64,000 bases of DNA from Histomonas meleagridis. Taxonomy: Eukaryota > Parabasalia > Tritrichomonadida > Dientamoebidae. The position numbers were made by a program, and so were the translations under genes. Positions within the stretch are counted from its first letter, which is position 1. Each line of letters opens with the position of its first letter. The notes below the pieces were generated by a model. It worked only from the letters and a program-made list of their open reading frames with translations, did no database searches and was not told the origin of the DNA. The stretch lies in assembly GCA_020186115.1 (NCBI GenBank), contig WSYJ01000075.1:682001-746000 (forward strand). Reading direction: 5' to 3'. Positions 11,415-22,700 of this stretch are shown here, in pieces.

Positions 11415-12071
11415 TTAGAAATTCTGTTGTGCAGGATATTTTGTTCTGCCGTATAAAGCGTCGACAGGTGAATCCAAGTACTTCTTCCTTGAATTTCTGA
11501 AGCACGCCGGATAAGACTTTTGACTTCTTGAAAAGACTTCGTTGAATATGTTTGGTGATGGTTCATATGGATGGATGAACATGCATTTATTTCCAATTTG
11601 ACACTCTTTGTATTTAAGAACATTGTAGCAAATCGCAGAAGAGATACGCGCAACAGGTGATAATGAAACATGTATTTTTCTGCCGGCATAATATTGTCCA
11701 TCAAGGGCCATCTGAGCAGCATATGCTGCGTCGGATTCATGGAAAATTGCAATGATGTTCCCGAATAAATTATCTGATTTGTTACCGGCTATTACCATAT
11801 CATCTAATAATCCGAATTCCATTAACATAATAGAAACATCTAAAAACACCGCATCAATAAGGCGTTGCTTTGTATTATCATCAATCTCTAAAACACCTTT
11901 AGGAAGCATTCTTAGAAATAGATCGGGATCTGGAAAAATATGATGAAGAATGATTGTCCGACTTAATGGTGCATTTCTATGTGTTTTATTACACACATCT
12001 AGGTTTGGACAACACCCTATTTTTTCATAAAATTCGCAATATGTTGTATCTTTTGTATCATCTATTTCCAT
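11415..12071 (-). CDS. U2AF small subunit-like splicing factor (U2AF35)
   Basis: Predicted 218 residues. Zinc finger 1 reads CEFYEKIGCCPNLDVCNKTH (residues about 13-32), of the C-x8-C-x5-C-x3-H type. A degenerate RRM (U2AF-homology motif) follows, with the hallmark ALDGQYYAGRKIHVSLSPV. Zinc finger 2 reads CYNVLKYKECQIGNKCMFIH. This order (ZnF-UHM-ZnF) is diagnostic of U2AF1, which recognises the 3-prime splice-site AG in the nucleus. The C-terminus lacks the long RS domain of metazoan proteins, as in other compact protists. Start at ATG 12071, diverging from the gene at 12199 across about 130 bp. Trichomonads have few canonical introns, yet keep a spliceosome. Confidence 0.92.
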   Translation of the reverse strand: MEIDDTKDTTYCEFYEKIGCCPNLDVCNKTHRNAPLSRTIILHHIFPDPDLFLRMLPKGVLEIDDNTKQRLIDAVFLDVSIMLMEFGLLDDMVIAGNKSDNLFGNIIAIFHESDAAYAAQMALDGQYYAGRKIHVSLSPVARISSAICYNVLKYKECQIGNKCMFIHPYEPSPNIFNEVFSRSQKSYPACFRNSRKKYLDSPVDALYGRTKYPAQQNF

Positions 12072-12198
12072 CTTCTTCTTTTTGGGGACGATAGAGGCAT
12101 TCAGTTTATTTTACGGCTTCCTGATTATCAAAAAGTTAATCAGCACTTTTAGTATGACATATTTATTTTCATTGAATTTTTCTGCCTTTTCCCTCACA

Positions 12199-14073
12199 AT
12201 GCAATGGGCGAAACCAGATCTTTCTCATCATTGCACTGAAACAACAATGTCTGTACTTTCTTTATGTAACTTTGGTGTTGAGAGTCCCCACTTATTGGCA
12301 ATTGGTGGGAATTTAGGAACAATTGATGTTATTGATTTAAAAAACCGAAGCTCACTTGCATCTTTTGTTGAAATGCACCAAAGCAATGTCCTTGGTGTAG
12401 AGTTTCATCACAAAGATCATTTAATCAGTTATGACAATTTTGATTTTTTACATATTGATCTTGAAACAAGTAATAGATCACAAATATTTGGAACAGAAAA
12501 ATCAGTCAATGGATTTACTTTTTCCTCTGCAAATTCCCCAATTATTGCATTTTCCAATGAAAACTTATATCTATGCGATTTACGCTCAGCTCCTACAGAA
12601 CTTATGGAAAACCCAAGAGGCGAAATAACAGAGCTTTGTCTTCTTCCTGATGACTTTACACTTACTGCTATTCAAGCCAAAAGTCTTGTTATCACCGATT
12701 TACGACGACCAGACAAATTTTATTCTTTAAACCTTCCTCAATCCTTTGAAAAGCTTACGTGTAATTCTCATTATCTTGCAGCTATTTCTAGTGATCCTGT
12801 ATTATATTCATTTGAACTTCCTCTTTGTCCAGCCATTCCTAAACAACTTCTAGTGTTTGATAGCGGATACATCATCAAACCATCCTTCTTTGGTGACTTA
12901 ATTCTTACGCCTGACGCATCAGGAGCGATATACGCAATTGAGCCGGAAACCGTCGAAATTGATGTGCTAACCGTCGACCAGCAAGGGCCGATTGTTTCCA
13001 TCACTTCTAATTCGTCTGAGATTGCTATTTCATATGAGGATGACATATATGTGTTTTCCTCATTTCCTTTTGAAGATAATTTAATTCGTCCACGTATTGA
13101 TGATGAAGACGATTTATTCTTCCCATCAGATTTTGTCGAAGAGGAAGAAGAACAGTCTGATTGGACAACTCAGAACAATGAAATAGTAATTGAATCAGGT
13201 GAATGTACATATGAAAAATACGGATATTTCGATCAACAAATATTCGTTTGTTATACATGTATGGCTAAAGAAAATGGACGTCTTTTCGGTATATGTGAAC
13301 AATGTGCTAAGATATGCCATGATGGACATGATGTTCATGCAATCGGATCTCGAAGAAGATTTAGATGTGATTGTGGAAATGACAGAGCACATGGAAATTG
13401 CCGTAATATGTTTGAACCAAAGACAACAGAGAATCCAAGAAATCATTATAATCATAACTTTAATGAAAAATGGTGTTATTGTGATAAGCCAGATGACCGA
13501 ACTGAGCCTATGGTTCAATGCATTTGCTGTGACGATTGGTATCATCATACATGCATTGGGATGTATAGTGAAAACAGATGTATTTTATTGGAAATGTTCC
13601 CTCAATTGGACGATTGGGTTTTTGTATGCAATAACTGCTCCGATACAAGATTGAAGTTTTTAAACGGCTTCAGAGATGGTGAAATACCAAGTGAAATTCG
13701 GGAGTACGTTTACGAGATGCAAAGAGATTTTGGTATTGATCCAAATGATGGCGATGAAAATAAGGAAGGCGTAGGATTTAGACTTCTAGGTGGTAGGTGG
13801 ATAAGCAAAGAACAATTTTCTTCATTTGCTGGAAAATATGAAGAATATGATAAAGAATTTGGTGATTTTGATACAACAGAAGAAGACCTTGCGTTACCAA
13901 AAACAAAGAAACAAGAAGCTTTTGCAAAGATTTTCAAGGATTTATACACAAATATGTTCCGAAATGTATCAGGAAATAATAGAACTATAATACAAAGGTC
14001 TGATGTTCAAGAGGCAATAAGCCAAAGTGTTTCAAGATTTATGAGACAACAAAGAGATCCCGATGAAGAATAA
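12199..14073 (+). CDS. WD40 plus UBR box plus PHD finger protein (UBR7-like fusion)
   Basis: From ATG 12199 the protein has 624 residues. The first 320 residues form a WD40-like propeller (LLAIGGNLGTIDVIDL and similar blades). A UBR-type zinc finger spans about 334-403 (CTYEKYGYFDQQIFVCYTC, ICEQCAKICHDGHDVHAIG, FRCDCGNDRAHGNC). A PHD finger follows at about 425-484 (WCYCDKPDD, VQCICCDDWYHHTCIGM). UBR box directly followed by PHD is the UBR7 arrangement; UBR7 proteins bind chromatin or degrons as putative E3 ligases. The N-terminal propeller is not part of UBR7 as I know it. TCACA sits immediately before this ATG. An upstream in-frame ATG at 12154 is possible. Confidence 0.85.
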   Translation: MQWAKPDLSHHCTETTMSVLSLCNFGVESPHLLAIGGNLGTIDVIDLKNRSSLASFVEMHQSNVLGVEFHHKDHLISYDNFDFLHIDLETSNRSQIFGTEKSVNGFTFSSANSPIIAFSNENLYLCDLRSAPTELMENPRGEITELCLLPDDFTLTAIQAKSLVITDLRRPDKFYSLNLPQSFEKLTCNSHYLAAISSDPVLYSFELPLCPAIPKQLLVFDSGYIIKPSFFGDLILTPDASGAIYAIEPETVEIDVLTVDQQGPIVSITSNSSEIAISYEDDIYVFSSFPFEDNLIRPRIDDEDDLFFPSDFVEEEEEQSDWTTQNNEIVIESGECTYEKYGYFDQQIFVCYTCMAKENGRLFGICEQCAKICHDGHDVHAIGSRRRFRCDCGNDRAHGNCRNMFEPKTTENPRNHYNHNFNEKWCYCDKPDDRTEPMVQCICCDDWYHHTCIGMYSENRCILLEMFPQLDDWVFVCNNCSDTRLKFLNGFRDGEIPSEIREYVYEMQRDFGIDPNDGDENKEGVGFRLLGGRWISKEQFSSFAGKYEEYDKEFGDFDTTEEDLALPKTKKQEAFAKIFKDLYTNMFRNVSGNNRTIIQRSDVQEAISQSVSRFMRQQRDPDEE

Positions 14074-14299
14074 TTATTAATTGTTAGTAAATTTAAATTA
14101 ATTTTTGATGTTTTTCATGTAAATGTAAAACAATAGTGTGGTTTTCTTCTTTATCATATGTAATTAAGATAAAAGAAGATGTAAAGTTAGTTAAACAAAT
14201 GTTTGGTAATTCAATGGTTTACATTTGTGTAAGCACGTTACTGTCCACATCACATGTCCCTTCTTGCATTGAATTTTATTGTAAACACAAAAATAATAA

Positions 14300-16942
14300 A
14301 TGGAGAAAATTGATAAGGATCTCATAGTTTTCGAATCAAATAATACTGATAATCATCAAGGCACAAGGAGCGGACCTTCTCCCGATGTTTTTCATACAGA
14401 AAATAAATCAAATTTTGATTACAACTTTAAACAAAAGAAATCTGATGGAGACCAAGCACGGGTTAGTAGGACTCCCATTAAAATGCGCCGTAATAAATTT
14501 TTAGAAAAACCGCCAAATGCAAAACATCTCATGAAAATGGTTCCAAGTGAAGAAATATTAATACCATCTAATTCAAGTATGGAAATTAGTGAACCAGTTC
14601 CACCTCGTCCCACAAAATTTTTAGATAAAGAAGATTCTTTATTAGATTTATCCCTTATTGAAATTCCTAAATCACCACCCACTCAATCCCCGCAATGGGT
14701 ACTTAATATTCTCAGTCGTATTTCCAATCTCCTTTCAAATCAAGCCTCGATTACCATTCATCGCTCCAAACTTTTTTCATTATTTGATGATTTCCGTTCA
14801 CTATCACGTAATTTTTTCCCTAATACTTTACTTGATTCATCTATTTTAGGACCTGCGTGTCATTTATTTGTTGAAACTCTTGAAAAAGCGCGCCAACTTG
14901 TATACAATTGTTCTGCATCGCATTGGAGTCAATCCGCCATTATGTGGCATACTAATTATGCGTGCACGTCCATACGACGCATTCGCGAAGACACTAATGA
15001 ATGTCTTATTTCATTACAATGTCAAAATGCCCCAAATTTCATTAAATCGGACGAAGAACTTAAAGCGCAAAACAACGTCGATTTACTTCGTTTAAAAGGC
15101 ACATTAATGAATTATCTAACACGTGTTGATGAACAAGAGAACAAAACTCCGAAAATGGAACAAATTGAACAATTAATTAAAGAACGAATTCGTTCCATTG
15201 GACCAATTGAAGGACTTTATGATGGACCTGCAGTAGTATCGATTCCACCATTTTTACCCTCGAAACTTAACTTAGTTTTAAAGCACGAAGATTTCGAACT
15301 TGGTAAAATCATTGGGAGTGGAACTTTTGGATGTGTTTATCGTGGAATCTTAAAATCGACGAATCAGAAAGTCGCAATTAAAGTGTTAAACACGAATTCA
15401 TTAGGCGGACGACAATTAGAAACATTTAAACGAGAAGTATGGACAATGGCCAATTTAAATCATCCGTCCATATTACGATTATTAGGTGTAACACTTACTG
15501 CACCATTTTGTATTGTTACCGAACTATTAAAATGTAGTTTATTTGATAAGATGAAATATCTCTCAGCTACAAAGAAGTCAATTATTGCATGTAAAGTCTC
15601 ACAAGCTATGGAACAATTACATTCGGCAAGAATTATACATCGCGATTTAAAAAGCGCAAATATATTATTAGATGATGATGACCTTCCACGCGTTTGTGAT
15701 TTTGGATTAGTCGGATTTAAAACAGGTGGAACTAAAACAGGTTTCATAGGTACAGCACAATGGATGGCACCAGAAATATTACGTTCATCACCATTTTATG
15801 ATGAGAAAGTAGATGTATATAGTTTTGGGATTCTTTTATGGGAACTTTTGACATTATCTGTACCATATAATGGTATGACACAAGATCAAATGGTTATGTC
15901 TATCATTGAACATGGCGCACGACCTGAAATACCATTAAATGCAGGTCCGCCTAAATTAATTAACTTAATGAAAAGATGTTGGAGTGAAGATCCGATTGAA
16001 CGTCCTTCATTTCAACAAATATCAATAATATTATATTCTCCTGATGTTCATTTCATTGGCACGAATGAAATTGAATTTTCGGAAAAGACTCCACATGAAT
16101 CACTTTCATCAAGTATAATTTCTGCGTTTGATACATGTAATTGGAAATTACTTGATGAATTAATATTAGAAATTACTCCGGAAAAGTTCGACGAAGATAA
16201 TGAATTAATTGATACTATTGTTTCATTGTTTCCGAACTTCGATAGTGAACGCCAAGCGAATATTATATTACATTTACCACAAATGGTTGACTTACAATCA
16301 TTTTTATGTTTAAAAGGATATCAATTCATTGTGAGTTTGTTCTCTTATACAAGTATAGTGATTGAAGCTATAGTTAATACCTTGAAAACACTCGATTTAT
16401 CATCGAAAGGTTTCCGACAAGTGAAACTTTTGAACACTATTGCGCATTCTAAAAACGAAGCTGCATTAGAACTATGTATTGACTTATGTCAATTCTTTGA
16501 TATTGCGAAATATATCACCGAAAATGATTTACCAATACCTTATGAAGGATTGTTAACATTGTTATTATATAAACAATTGTTGTCTTTCCAAGAATTAAGG
16601 TCGAAAATTAGCCACTTTAATCAGCCTTTGTTCTTGGCAAGATTATACATATTACAAAACCCAATTTTGGTATGCGAATGTTTGATGAATTATACGTTTC
16701 TGATGGAACAATCAAATATTATAGTGAAGTTGAATTTGATCCCTTTGTTCATCGAAACTAGTAAAATTACTGATCAGGCATTGCATATATTGGCTAAAAT
16801 GTTCGTAGTATGTACAATCGATCAGTTGTCGAATTATAGACAAATGATAGCGGAAATGGTAAGAAAACATAAGAATTTCTTCGATCAGGAAAACATTTTG
16901 TTGAAGTTACTGTCATTGGAAAAAATTAATGTTAGTAAATAA
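14300..16942 (+). CDS. TKL-type protein kinase with C-terminal helical repeats
   Basis: 880 residues. The kinase domain covers about residues 330-575: glycine loop IGSGTFGCVYRG, VAIKVL lysine, HRDLKSANILLDDD catalytic loop, DFGLVG, and a GTAQWMAPEIL activation-segment end, with DVYSFGILLWELLT in the C-lobe. All catalytic residues are present, so it should be active. HRDLKSAN and the APE surroundings point to the tyrosine-kinase-like group, which is expanded in trichomonads. The N-terminal 330 residues are Ser/Pro-rich then helical, without a domain I recognise. The C-terminal 300 residues look like ARM/HEAT-type helices. The stop TAA lies in TAAATA. Confidence 0.93.
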   Translation: MEKIDKDLIVFESNNTDNHQGTRSGPSPDVFHTENKSNFDYNFKQKKSDGDQARVSRTPIKMRRNKFLEKPPNAKHLMKMVPSEEILIPSNSSMEISEPVPPRPTKFLDKEDSLLDLSLIEIPKSPPTQSPQWVLNILSRISNLLSNQASITIHRSKLFSLFDDFRSLSRNFFPNTLLDSSILGPACHLFVETLEKARQLVYNCSASHWSQSAIMWHTNYACTSIRRIREDTNECLISLQCQNAPNFIKSDEELKAQNNVDLLRLKGTLMNYLTRVDEQENKTPKMEQIEQLIKERIRSIGPIEGLYDGPAVVSIPPFLPSKLNLVLKHEDFELGKIIGSGTFGCVYRGILKSTNQKVAIKVLNTNSLGGRQLETFKREVWTMANLNHPSILRLLGVTLTAPFCIVTELLKCSLFDKMKYLSATKKSIIACKVSQAMEQLHSARIIHRDLKSANILLDDDDLPRVCDFGLVGFKTGGTKTGFIGTAQWMAPEILRSSPFYDEKVDVYSFGILLWELLTLSVPYNGMTQDQMVMSIIEHGARPEIPLNAGPPKLINLMKRCWSEDPIERPSFQQISIILYSPDVHFIGTNEIEFSEKTPHESLSSSIISAFDTCNWKLLDELILEITPEKFDEDNELIDTIVSLFPNFDSERQANIILHLPQMVDLQSFLCLKGYQFIVSLFSYTSIVIEAIVNTLKTLDLSSKGFRQVKLLNTIAHSKNEAALELCIDLCQFFDIAKYITENDLPIPYEGLLTLLLYKQLLSFQELRSKISHFNQPLFLARLYILQNPILVCECLMNYTFLMEQSNIIVKLNLIPLFIETSKITDQALHILAKMFVVCTIDQLSNYRQMIAEMVRKHKNFFDQENILLKLLSLEKINVSK

Positions 16943-17262
16943 ATATCATGGATTAATTGCGTTAAATGAGATTACATATTATGTGTTTGTTCCTTTTAAA
17001 GATTTACTGAAAATGAATAATTTTATATATCAATAAAATGAATAATATTCATTTGTTTCTAAAATATCTTTTATATATTAAACAAATAAAATGCAATTTT
17101 TCCTTGAGAAAACTTTAAAAATTCTGTGGATAACATTAAGAACGGATTTTTAAAGAAGAAACGCAAAATTCTTTCTTCATGAAATAAAAAGTGACGTTTT
17201 AACAGTCAGACCAAAAAAACACTTTTTTAAAGTGTAATAGAAAAGTGACGAATTGATAATTT
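16943..17262. other. Intergenic spacer with two AAAAGTGAC motifs
   Basis: AT-rich 320-bp spacer. AAAAGTGAC occurs at 17187-17195 and 17241-17249; the reverse complement contains the initiator-like TCACTTTT. The second copy ends 13 nt before the Sec24-like ATG. No gene seen. Confidence 0.5.
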
Positions 17263-19122
17263 ATGTCAACTGCTGTTCCAAATAATAATCAATCAATTGT
17301 AAGACAGTACATTCACCCATCGCATTTTTGCTTGCCTGTGCAAAAAAGAGATTTACAAAAAATGAAAATTCCTTTTGTTATTGGTGTAACTCCATTTCCA
17401 AAAGGAGCTCCAAACCCTCCAGTAGCACCTTATAAATTCCAAAGAGCACCTATTTGCAGAAGATGTCACGGTCTTGCAAGTAATATGTTTATTCAATGTC
17501 CAGATGGTAATTATCTGTGTCAAATATGCTCTAAGAAATCTAAACTCCTTTTGGGTCCAAATATGGTTTCTGAGTCACCACAATTCAAAGAAAATGTTTA
17601 CGACATTAATTTCCCAGATTCACCACAAAGAGAAGCCAATTTCAAAGGAGTTCAACTTGAAAGCAAGCTCCACTTACTTGTTATTGAAAAGACACAAGCG
17701 ACATGTGATAATAATCTTTTTATGAATACATTAACTAACTTTAGTCAAAAAATCGATAAAATTGAAGATGGCTTTGTATCTGTTTTCACATTTGATGAAA
17801 CATTAACTGTTCCTCTTGTTAAAGAAACTTCTTTTTCACTTCAATCATATTGTGATTTAGATGGTGCTATTCTCCCAGATGCTAAAAAGCTTTTCTTCGA
17901 CCTTAGCCGACAAAAAGAACTATTCTTTTCATACATAAACCTTCTCCTTCGCCTCCAACCACGTAAACCGTCGCTTAACGTCTTCAATGTTGTCTTAACG
18001 GTCTCCACTTTTAGCAGCAAACTTGGAATTTCATCTTTAATCGTTACTTCTTTAAATCCTATTGGTACATCCGATAAATATCGCGAGTTAGGACTTCAAT
18101 CTCTAAAAATTTCGTCACCACTTAACATATGTTGTGTAACTCCTCTACAATACCAACCCGATTATACTCCTTTATCAGAACTTTCATTGATTTCTAATGC
18201 TCATGTTTCTATCTATACCCAAGATCAACTTGATACGTTACCAAATATATTTGTTGATACATTATTTCGACCAAAATATTCCAATACCTTTATATATGCT
18301 GTTGTGCCACCACAGTTTAAGATCGTTGACATCAAAGGCCCAGGTCTTCGACGGTCTGACAAATCTTTTGTCATTCCATCCATTCAAGAGGACGACACCA
18401 TCTACTTTTATCTTGACTATGATGTCTCCAGGCTTGACATGACCTCACCCTCTGTTCAATTTCAATTTCGATATTATGATGGATATCATCAACGAATTGC
18501 GCGAATCATGTCATTCAACTTTTCACTGTCAGACAACATGCATGCTACCTCCATTAACTGTGATTATGATGTTTTCATCTCGAGTGCCATTATATCTTCC
18601 ATTGATAAAGCTCGTGAAACTGATGATCCGCAATCAGCGTTAACTGAACTTAATAATTTGCGTAATAATTTCTTCAATGATAACTTTGCCAAACTATTTT
18701 TATATAATCAGCCATCTTTTATACTTGAGAAAGTTCTCAAATCATTTAACAACGCTGTTAAACTTTTGACAAGCGATAACTTCTCATATTTGATGGGTAA
18801 TTCACCATATAATATATCACTTTTCTTTGTGCCAATTGCATACACATTTAACTTAAATAGCGTCGAAATGAAAGGGCCATTCACATTACCAAGCGTAGGA
18901 CTCCAAACCGGTGCAATATATGTGAAGTTGTCGAGCGAAAGAGCTGCGATATTACTCGCAAAGGATGAAAACGTGCAGCAATGGGCGGAGGCTGTGAACG
19001 CGCCACCAGTGAGTGAGCTAATAGCGCAGGTATGCCAAGAAAGAGTTATAGAAATATTGTCGCCATTGACATCGGCAAAACATCCAATGTATCAACATAT
19101 AATGAAATGTATGTTACCTTAA
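17263..19122 (+). CDS. Sec24/Sec23-like COPII coat protein (short, divergent)
   Basis: 619 residues. A zinc finger at residues about 66-89 (CRRCHGLASNMFIQC then CQIC) is followed by a trunk-like vWA region, a beta-sandwich region and a C-terminal gelsolin-like part. The leader with PSHFCLPVQ, KMKIPFVIGVTPFP and then the finger follows the Sec24 order rather than Sec23. COPII coat proteins package cargo into vesicles leaving the ER. It is much shorter than typical Sec24 (about 750-1000 residues), lacking the long disordered N-terminus. The finger is C-x2-C ... C-x2-C, intact. The Sec23 versus Sec24 choice is moderately certain. Confidence 0.75.
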   Translation: MSTAVPNNNQSIVRQYIHPSHFCLPVQKRDLQKMKIPFVIGVTPFPKGAPNPPVAPYKFQRAPICRRCHGLASNMFIQCPDGNYLCQICSKKSKLLLGPNMVSESPQFKENVYDINFPDSPQREANFKGVQLESKLHLLVIEKTQATCDNNLFMNTLTNFSQKIDKIEDGFVSVFTFDETLTVPLVKETSFSLQSYCDLDGAILPDAKKLFFDLSRQKELFFSYINLLLRLQPRKPSLNVFNVVLTVSTFSSKLGISSLIVTSLNPIGTSDKYRELGLQSLKISSPLNICCVTPLQYQPDYTPLSELSLISNAHVSIYTQDQLDTLPNIFVDTLFRPKYSNTFIYAVVPPQFKIVDIKGPGLRRSDKSFVIPSIQEDDTIYFYLDYDVSRLDMTSPSVQFQFRYYDGYHQRIARIMSFNFSLSDNMHATSINCDYDVFISSAIISSIDKARETDDPQSALTELNNLRNNFFNDNFAKLFLYNQPSFILEKVLKSFNNAVKLLTSDNFSYLMGNSPYNISLFFVPIAYTFNLNSVEMKGPFTLPSVGLQTGAIYVKLSSERAAILLAKDENVQQWAEAVNAPPVSELIAQVCQERVIEILSPLTSAKHPMYQHIMKCMLP

Positions 19123-19744
19123 AATAAATAAATAAATTTTTATGATGTAAATGTAAATCAGATTTTGATGGTCCGTTCTCGTTTTTTGCATTGTTTGTCA
19201 TTTTATAATATTTTATGTTATTTCCAAAGATTATATTGAATCTTAATAATATTATAAAGTATTAGTATTACATAGAGGGCGTTAAAAAAAAAGTTGAGTG
19301 AAAATCAGTAAATTTTTTGTTTTTCTCAGTGAATATTCAATATTTTTTAAAAAATATCTTCTAGAGAAGTTGTTTTTACTATTTTCTACTGGGAATATAA
19401 TATCGATCGAAAAAAATAGTGGCTTTTTGAATAGTATTGATCGGTAAGTGAGCGTAAACAAACACATATATCTTGGGAAAAAATCGAGTTCAAGAATAAA
19501 ACATTGTTCCTTTTACTTCATAAGTACGTTAATATTATATATAAAATTAAAGCAAATTTGAGAAAATATTTTAATTTCTTGGAAAACATCACCTACATAA
19601 CTACAACACAATGACTAACCTAATGCCCTCACTTAGTATTGGTATATATAAAATATAAAATATTTAATATCTTTGATTATGTGGATTTGGTATCGTTCAA
19701 AAATGCACGTTAAGAAAATTCAGTAACGTTCGAAACAGAGTTAA
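19123..19744. other. Intergenic region before ankyrin gene B
   Basis: AT-rich spacer, no supported gene. TAACGTT at 19724-19730 lies 14 nt before the ATG of gene B and resembles the AACGTT motif placed similarly before other starts. Confidence 0.45.
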
Positions 19745-22700
19745 ATGCCGAATGATGATACTACCACCATAAATACAGGAGATAAAAAGTTGAACGATCT
19801 ATCAACCTGCTTGAAATTCCTAATTGAGCTTGAGAAAATTGTATTCAGTTTAACCGAAGAAAACTACCAGGTGTCGGTTAAAAAAGTATTGGAATTATTT
19901 GATACAAATTTTCCAAACACATTTAATATTATTATAAGTAAATTAGTTTATAATACATTTTCATCACCAAAACATAAATATGATATTTACTTAAATTTTT
20001 TAAAAACACTTCAAACAAAAGAAGAAGAAATTAATCAAAAATCATTAATTTAATATCAATTTTTATAAAACGTATATCTACAATGAGCACACAAGAATCA
20101 TATTATTTAATAGAGAAAATGATTGAACAAAATTTAATTGATAAAAGTATTACTGAAAATATTAATTCAAAATATTTTGCTCATTATAAAACAAAAGAAG
20201 GAAATCAAAAACAAACCCACATGACATTTGGCTCTAATGGAAATGACCCAATTAAAAAATACTTTTTGGATCATTATGATGAACTTTCAAAGAATGATTG
20301 GGAACTTCATAAGAAATTAATTGAAGAAGGACATAATCCGATTGAAATTGCAAAAATAATTCGAAAAGATGAAATAGAAAACCTTCAAGAAATTTCATCA
20401 CAAGCAAATTTTAATTTTAATCAAACAATTGAACCATCACTTTATGAAAGATGTTCATTTATTAATCATGAAAATGTTACATTAATTGATTATTCAGCAT
20501 TTTTTGGATCGGTTAAATGTTTTAAATATTTACTTATGAACGGTGCAAATGTCGAAAATACAGGTAAATATGCAGTTGCAAGCGGAAATCTTGAAATTAT
20601 TCATTTATGTGAACAAAATCATTCATTATTTAGGGGTGCATATTGTGCAGCAATTATGTTTCATCAAAATGATATCTTTAAATATATTTATGAGAATAAA
20701 TTAGAAAAAATACAATCAATACCAAAAATATCTGAAGATAAAACTAATAATTTGATAAGTTTTTGTATTAAAAAAGATAATTATGAAACTTTAGCATTTT
20801 TGTCTGAAATAGGAATTAATGTTAATGCTGATGATATAAATGTATCAGCAAGAAATGAGAATTTATATCTCGTGAAATATTTCCTTCAAAATAATCAAAT
20901 TCCAAAAGATATTTTGCCATTTGCTTCAGAATCAGAAAATATCGAACTTGTGAAATATGTTTTAGAACAAAAAGAAATTGATGTTAATGCAAGAATTATC
21001 CATTTGAAGAATTTAAAATATGTTTTAATAATTTTATATATGTTTTAATAATTTGAAACAGCACTTCATATTGCAGTTAGAAATAATAATATAGAAATAG
21101 TAAAATTACTTTTAGATAAAGAAGGAATTGATGTTAATGCAAAAAATATTCATTTGAATAATTTTATATATGTTTTAATAATTTGGAATATGTTTTAATA
21201 ATTTGGAATATGTTTTAATAATTTTGGATATGTTTTAATAATTTTGGATATGTTTTAATAATTTCATATATGTTTTAATAATTTGAAACAGCAATTCATA
21301 TAGCAGTTAGAAATAATAATATAGAAATAGTAAAATTACTTTTAGATAAAGAAGGAATTGATGTTAATGCAAAAATTATTCATTTGAATAATTTGGAATA
21401 TGTTTTAATAATTTGGAATATGTTTTAATAATTTAGAATATGTTTTAATAATTTTGGATATGTTTTAATAATTTTGGATATGTTTTAATAATTTTATATA
21501 TGTTATAATAATTTAAAATATGTTTTAATATTTTGAAACAGCAATTCATATAGCAGTTAGAAATAATAATATAGAAATAGTAAAATTACTTTTAGATAAA
21601 GAAGGAATTGATGTTAATGCAAAAATTATTCATTTGAATAATTTTATATATGTTTTAATAATTTGGAATATGTTTTAATAATTTAGAATATGTTTTAATA
21701 ATTTTGGATATGTTTTAATAATTTTGGATATGTTTTAATAATTTTATATATGTTATAATAATTTAAAATATGTTTTAATATTTTGAAACAGCAATTCATA
21801 TAGCAGTTAGAAATAATAATATAGAAATAGTAAAATTACTTTTAGATAAAGAAGGAATTGATGTTAATGCAAAAAATATTCATTTGAATAATTTTATATA
21901 TGTTTTAATAATTTGGAATATGTTTTAATAATTTGGAATATGTTTTAATAATTTTGGATATGTTTTAATAATTTTGGATATGTTTTAATAATTTCATATA
22001 TGTTTTAATAATTTGAAACAGCAATTCATATAGCAGTTAGAAATAATAATATAGAAATAGTAAAATTACTTTTAGATAAAGAAGGAATTGATGTTAATGC
22101 AAAAATTATTCATTTGAATAATTTTATATATGTTTTAATAATTTGGAATATGTTTTAATAATTTAGAATATGTTTTAATAATTTTGGATATGTTTTAATA
22201 ATTTTGGATATGTTTTAATAATTTTATATATGTTATAATAATTTAAAATATGTTTTAATATTTTGAAACAGCAATTCATATAGCAGTTAGAAATAATAAT
22301 ATAGAAATAGTAAAATTACTTTTAGATAAAGAAGGAATTGATGTTAATGCAAAAAATATTTATATGAATAATTTGTAATATGTTTTAATAATTTGTAATA
22401 TGTTTTAATAATTTGAAATATGTTTTAATAATTTAAAATATGTTTTAATAATTTGAAACAGCACTTCATATAGCAGTTAGAAATAATAATATAGAAATAG
22501 TAAAATTACTTTTAGATAAAGAAGGAATTGATGTTAATGCAAAAACTATTCATTTGAATAATTTTGGATATGTTATAATAATTTAAAATATGTTTTAATA
22601 ATTTGAAACAGCAATTCATATAGCAGTTAGAAATAATAATATAGAAATAGTAAAATTACTTTTAGATAAAGAAGGAATTGATGTTAATGCAAAAAATATT

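Noticed and set aside
13190-13654. 154-codon ORF within the UBR7-like gene
   Set aside because: Frame shadow; the UBR and PHD motifs are in the main frame.
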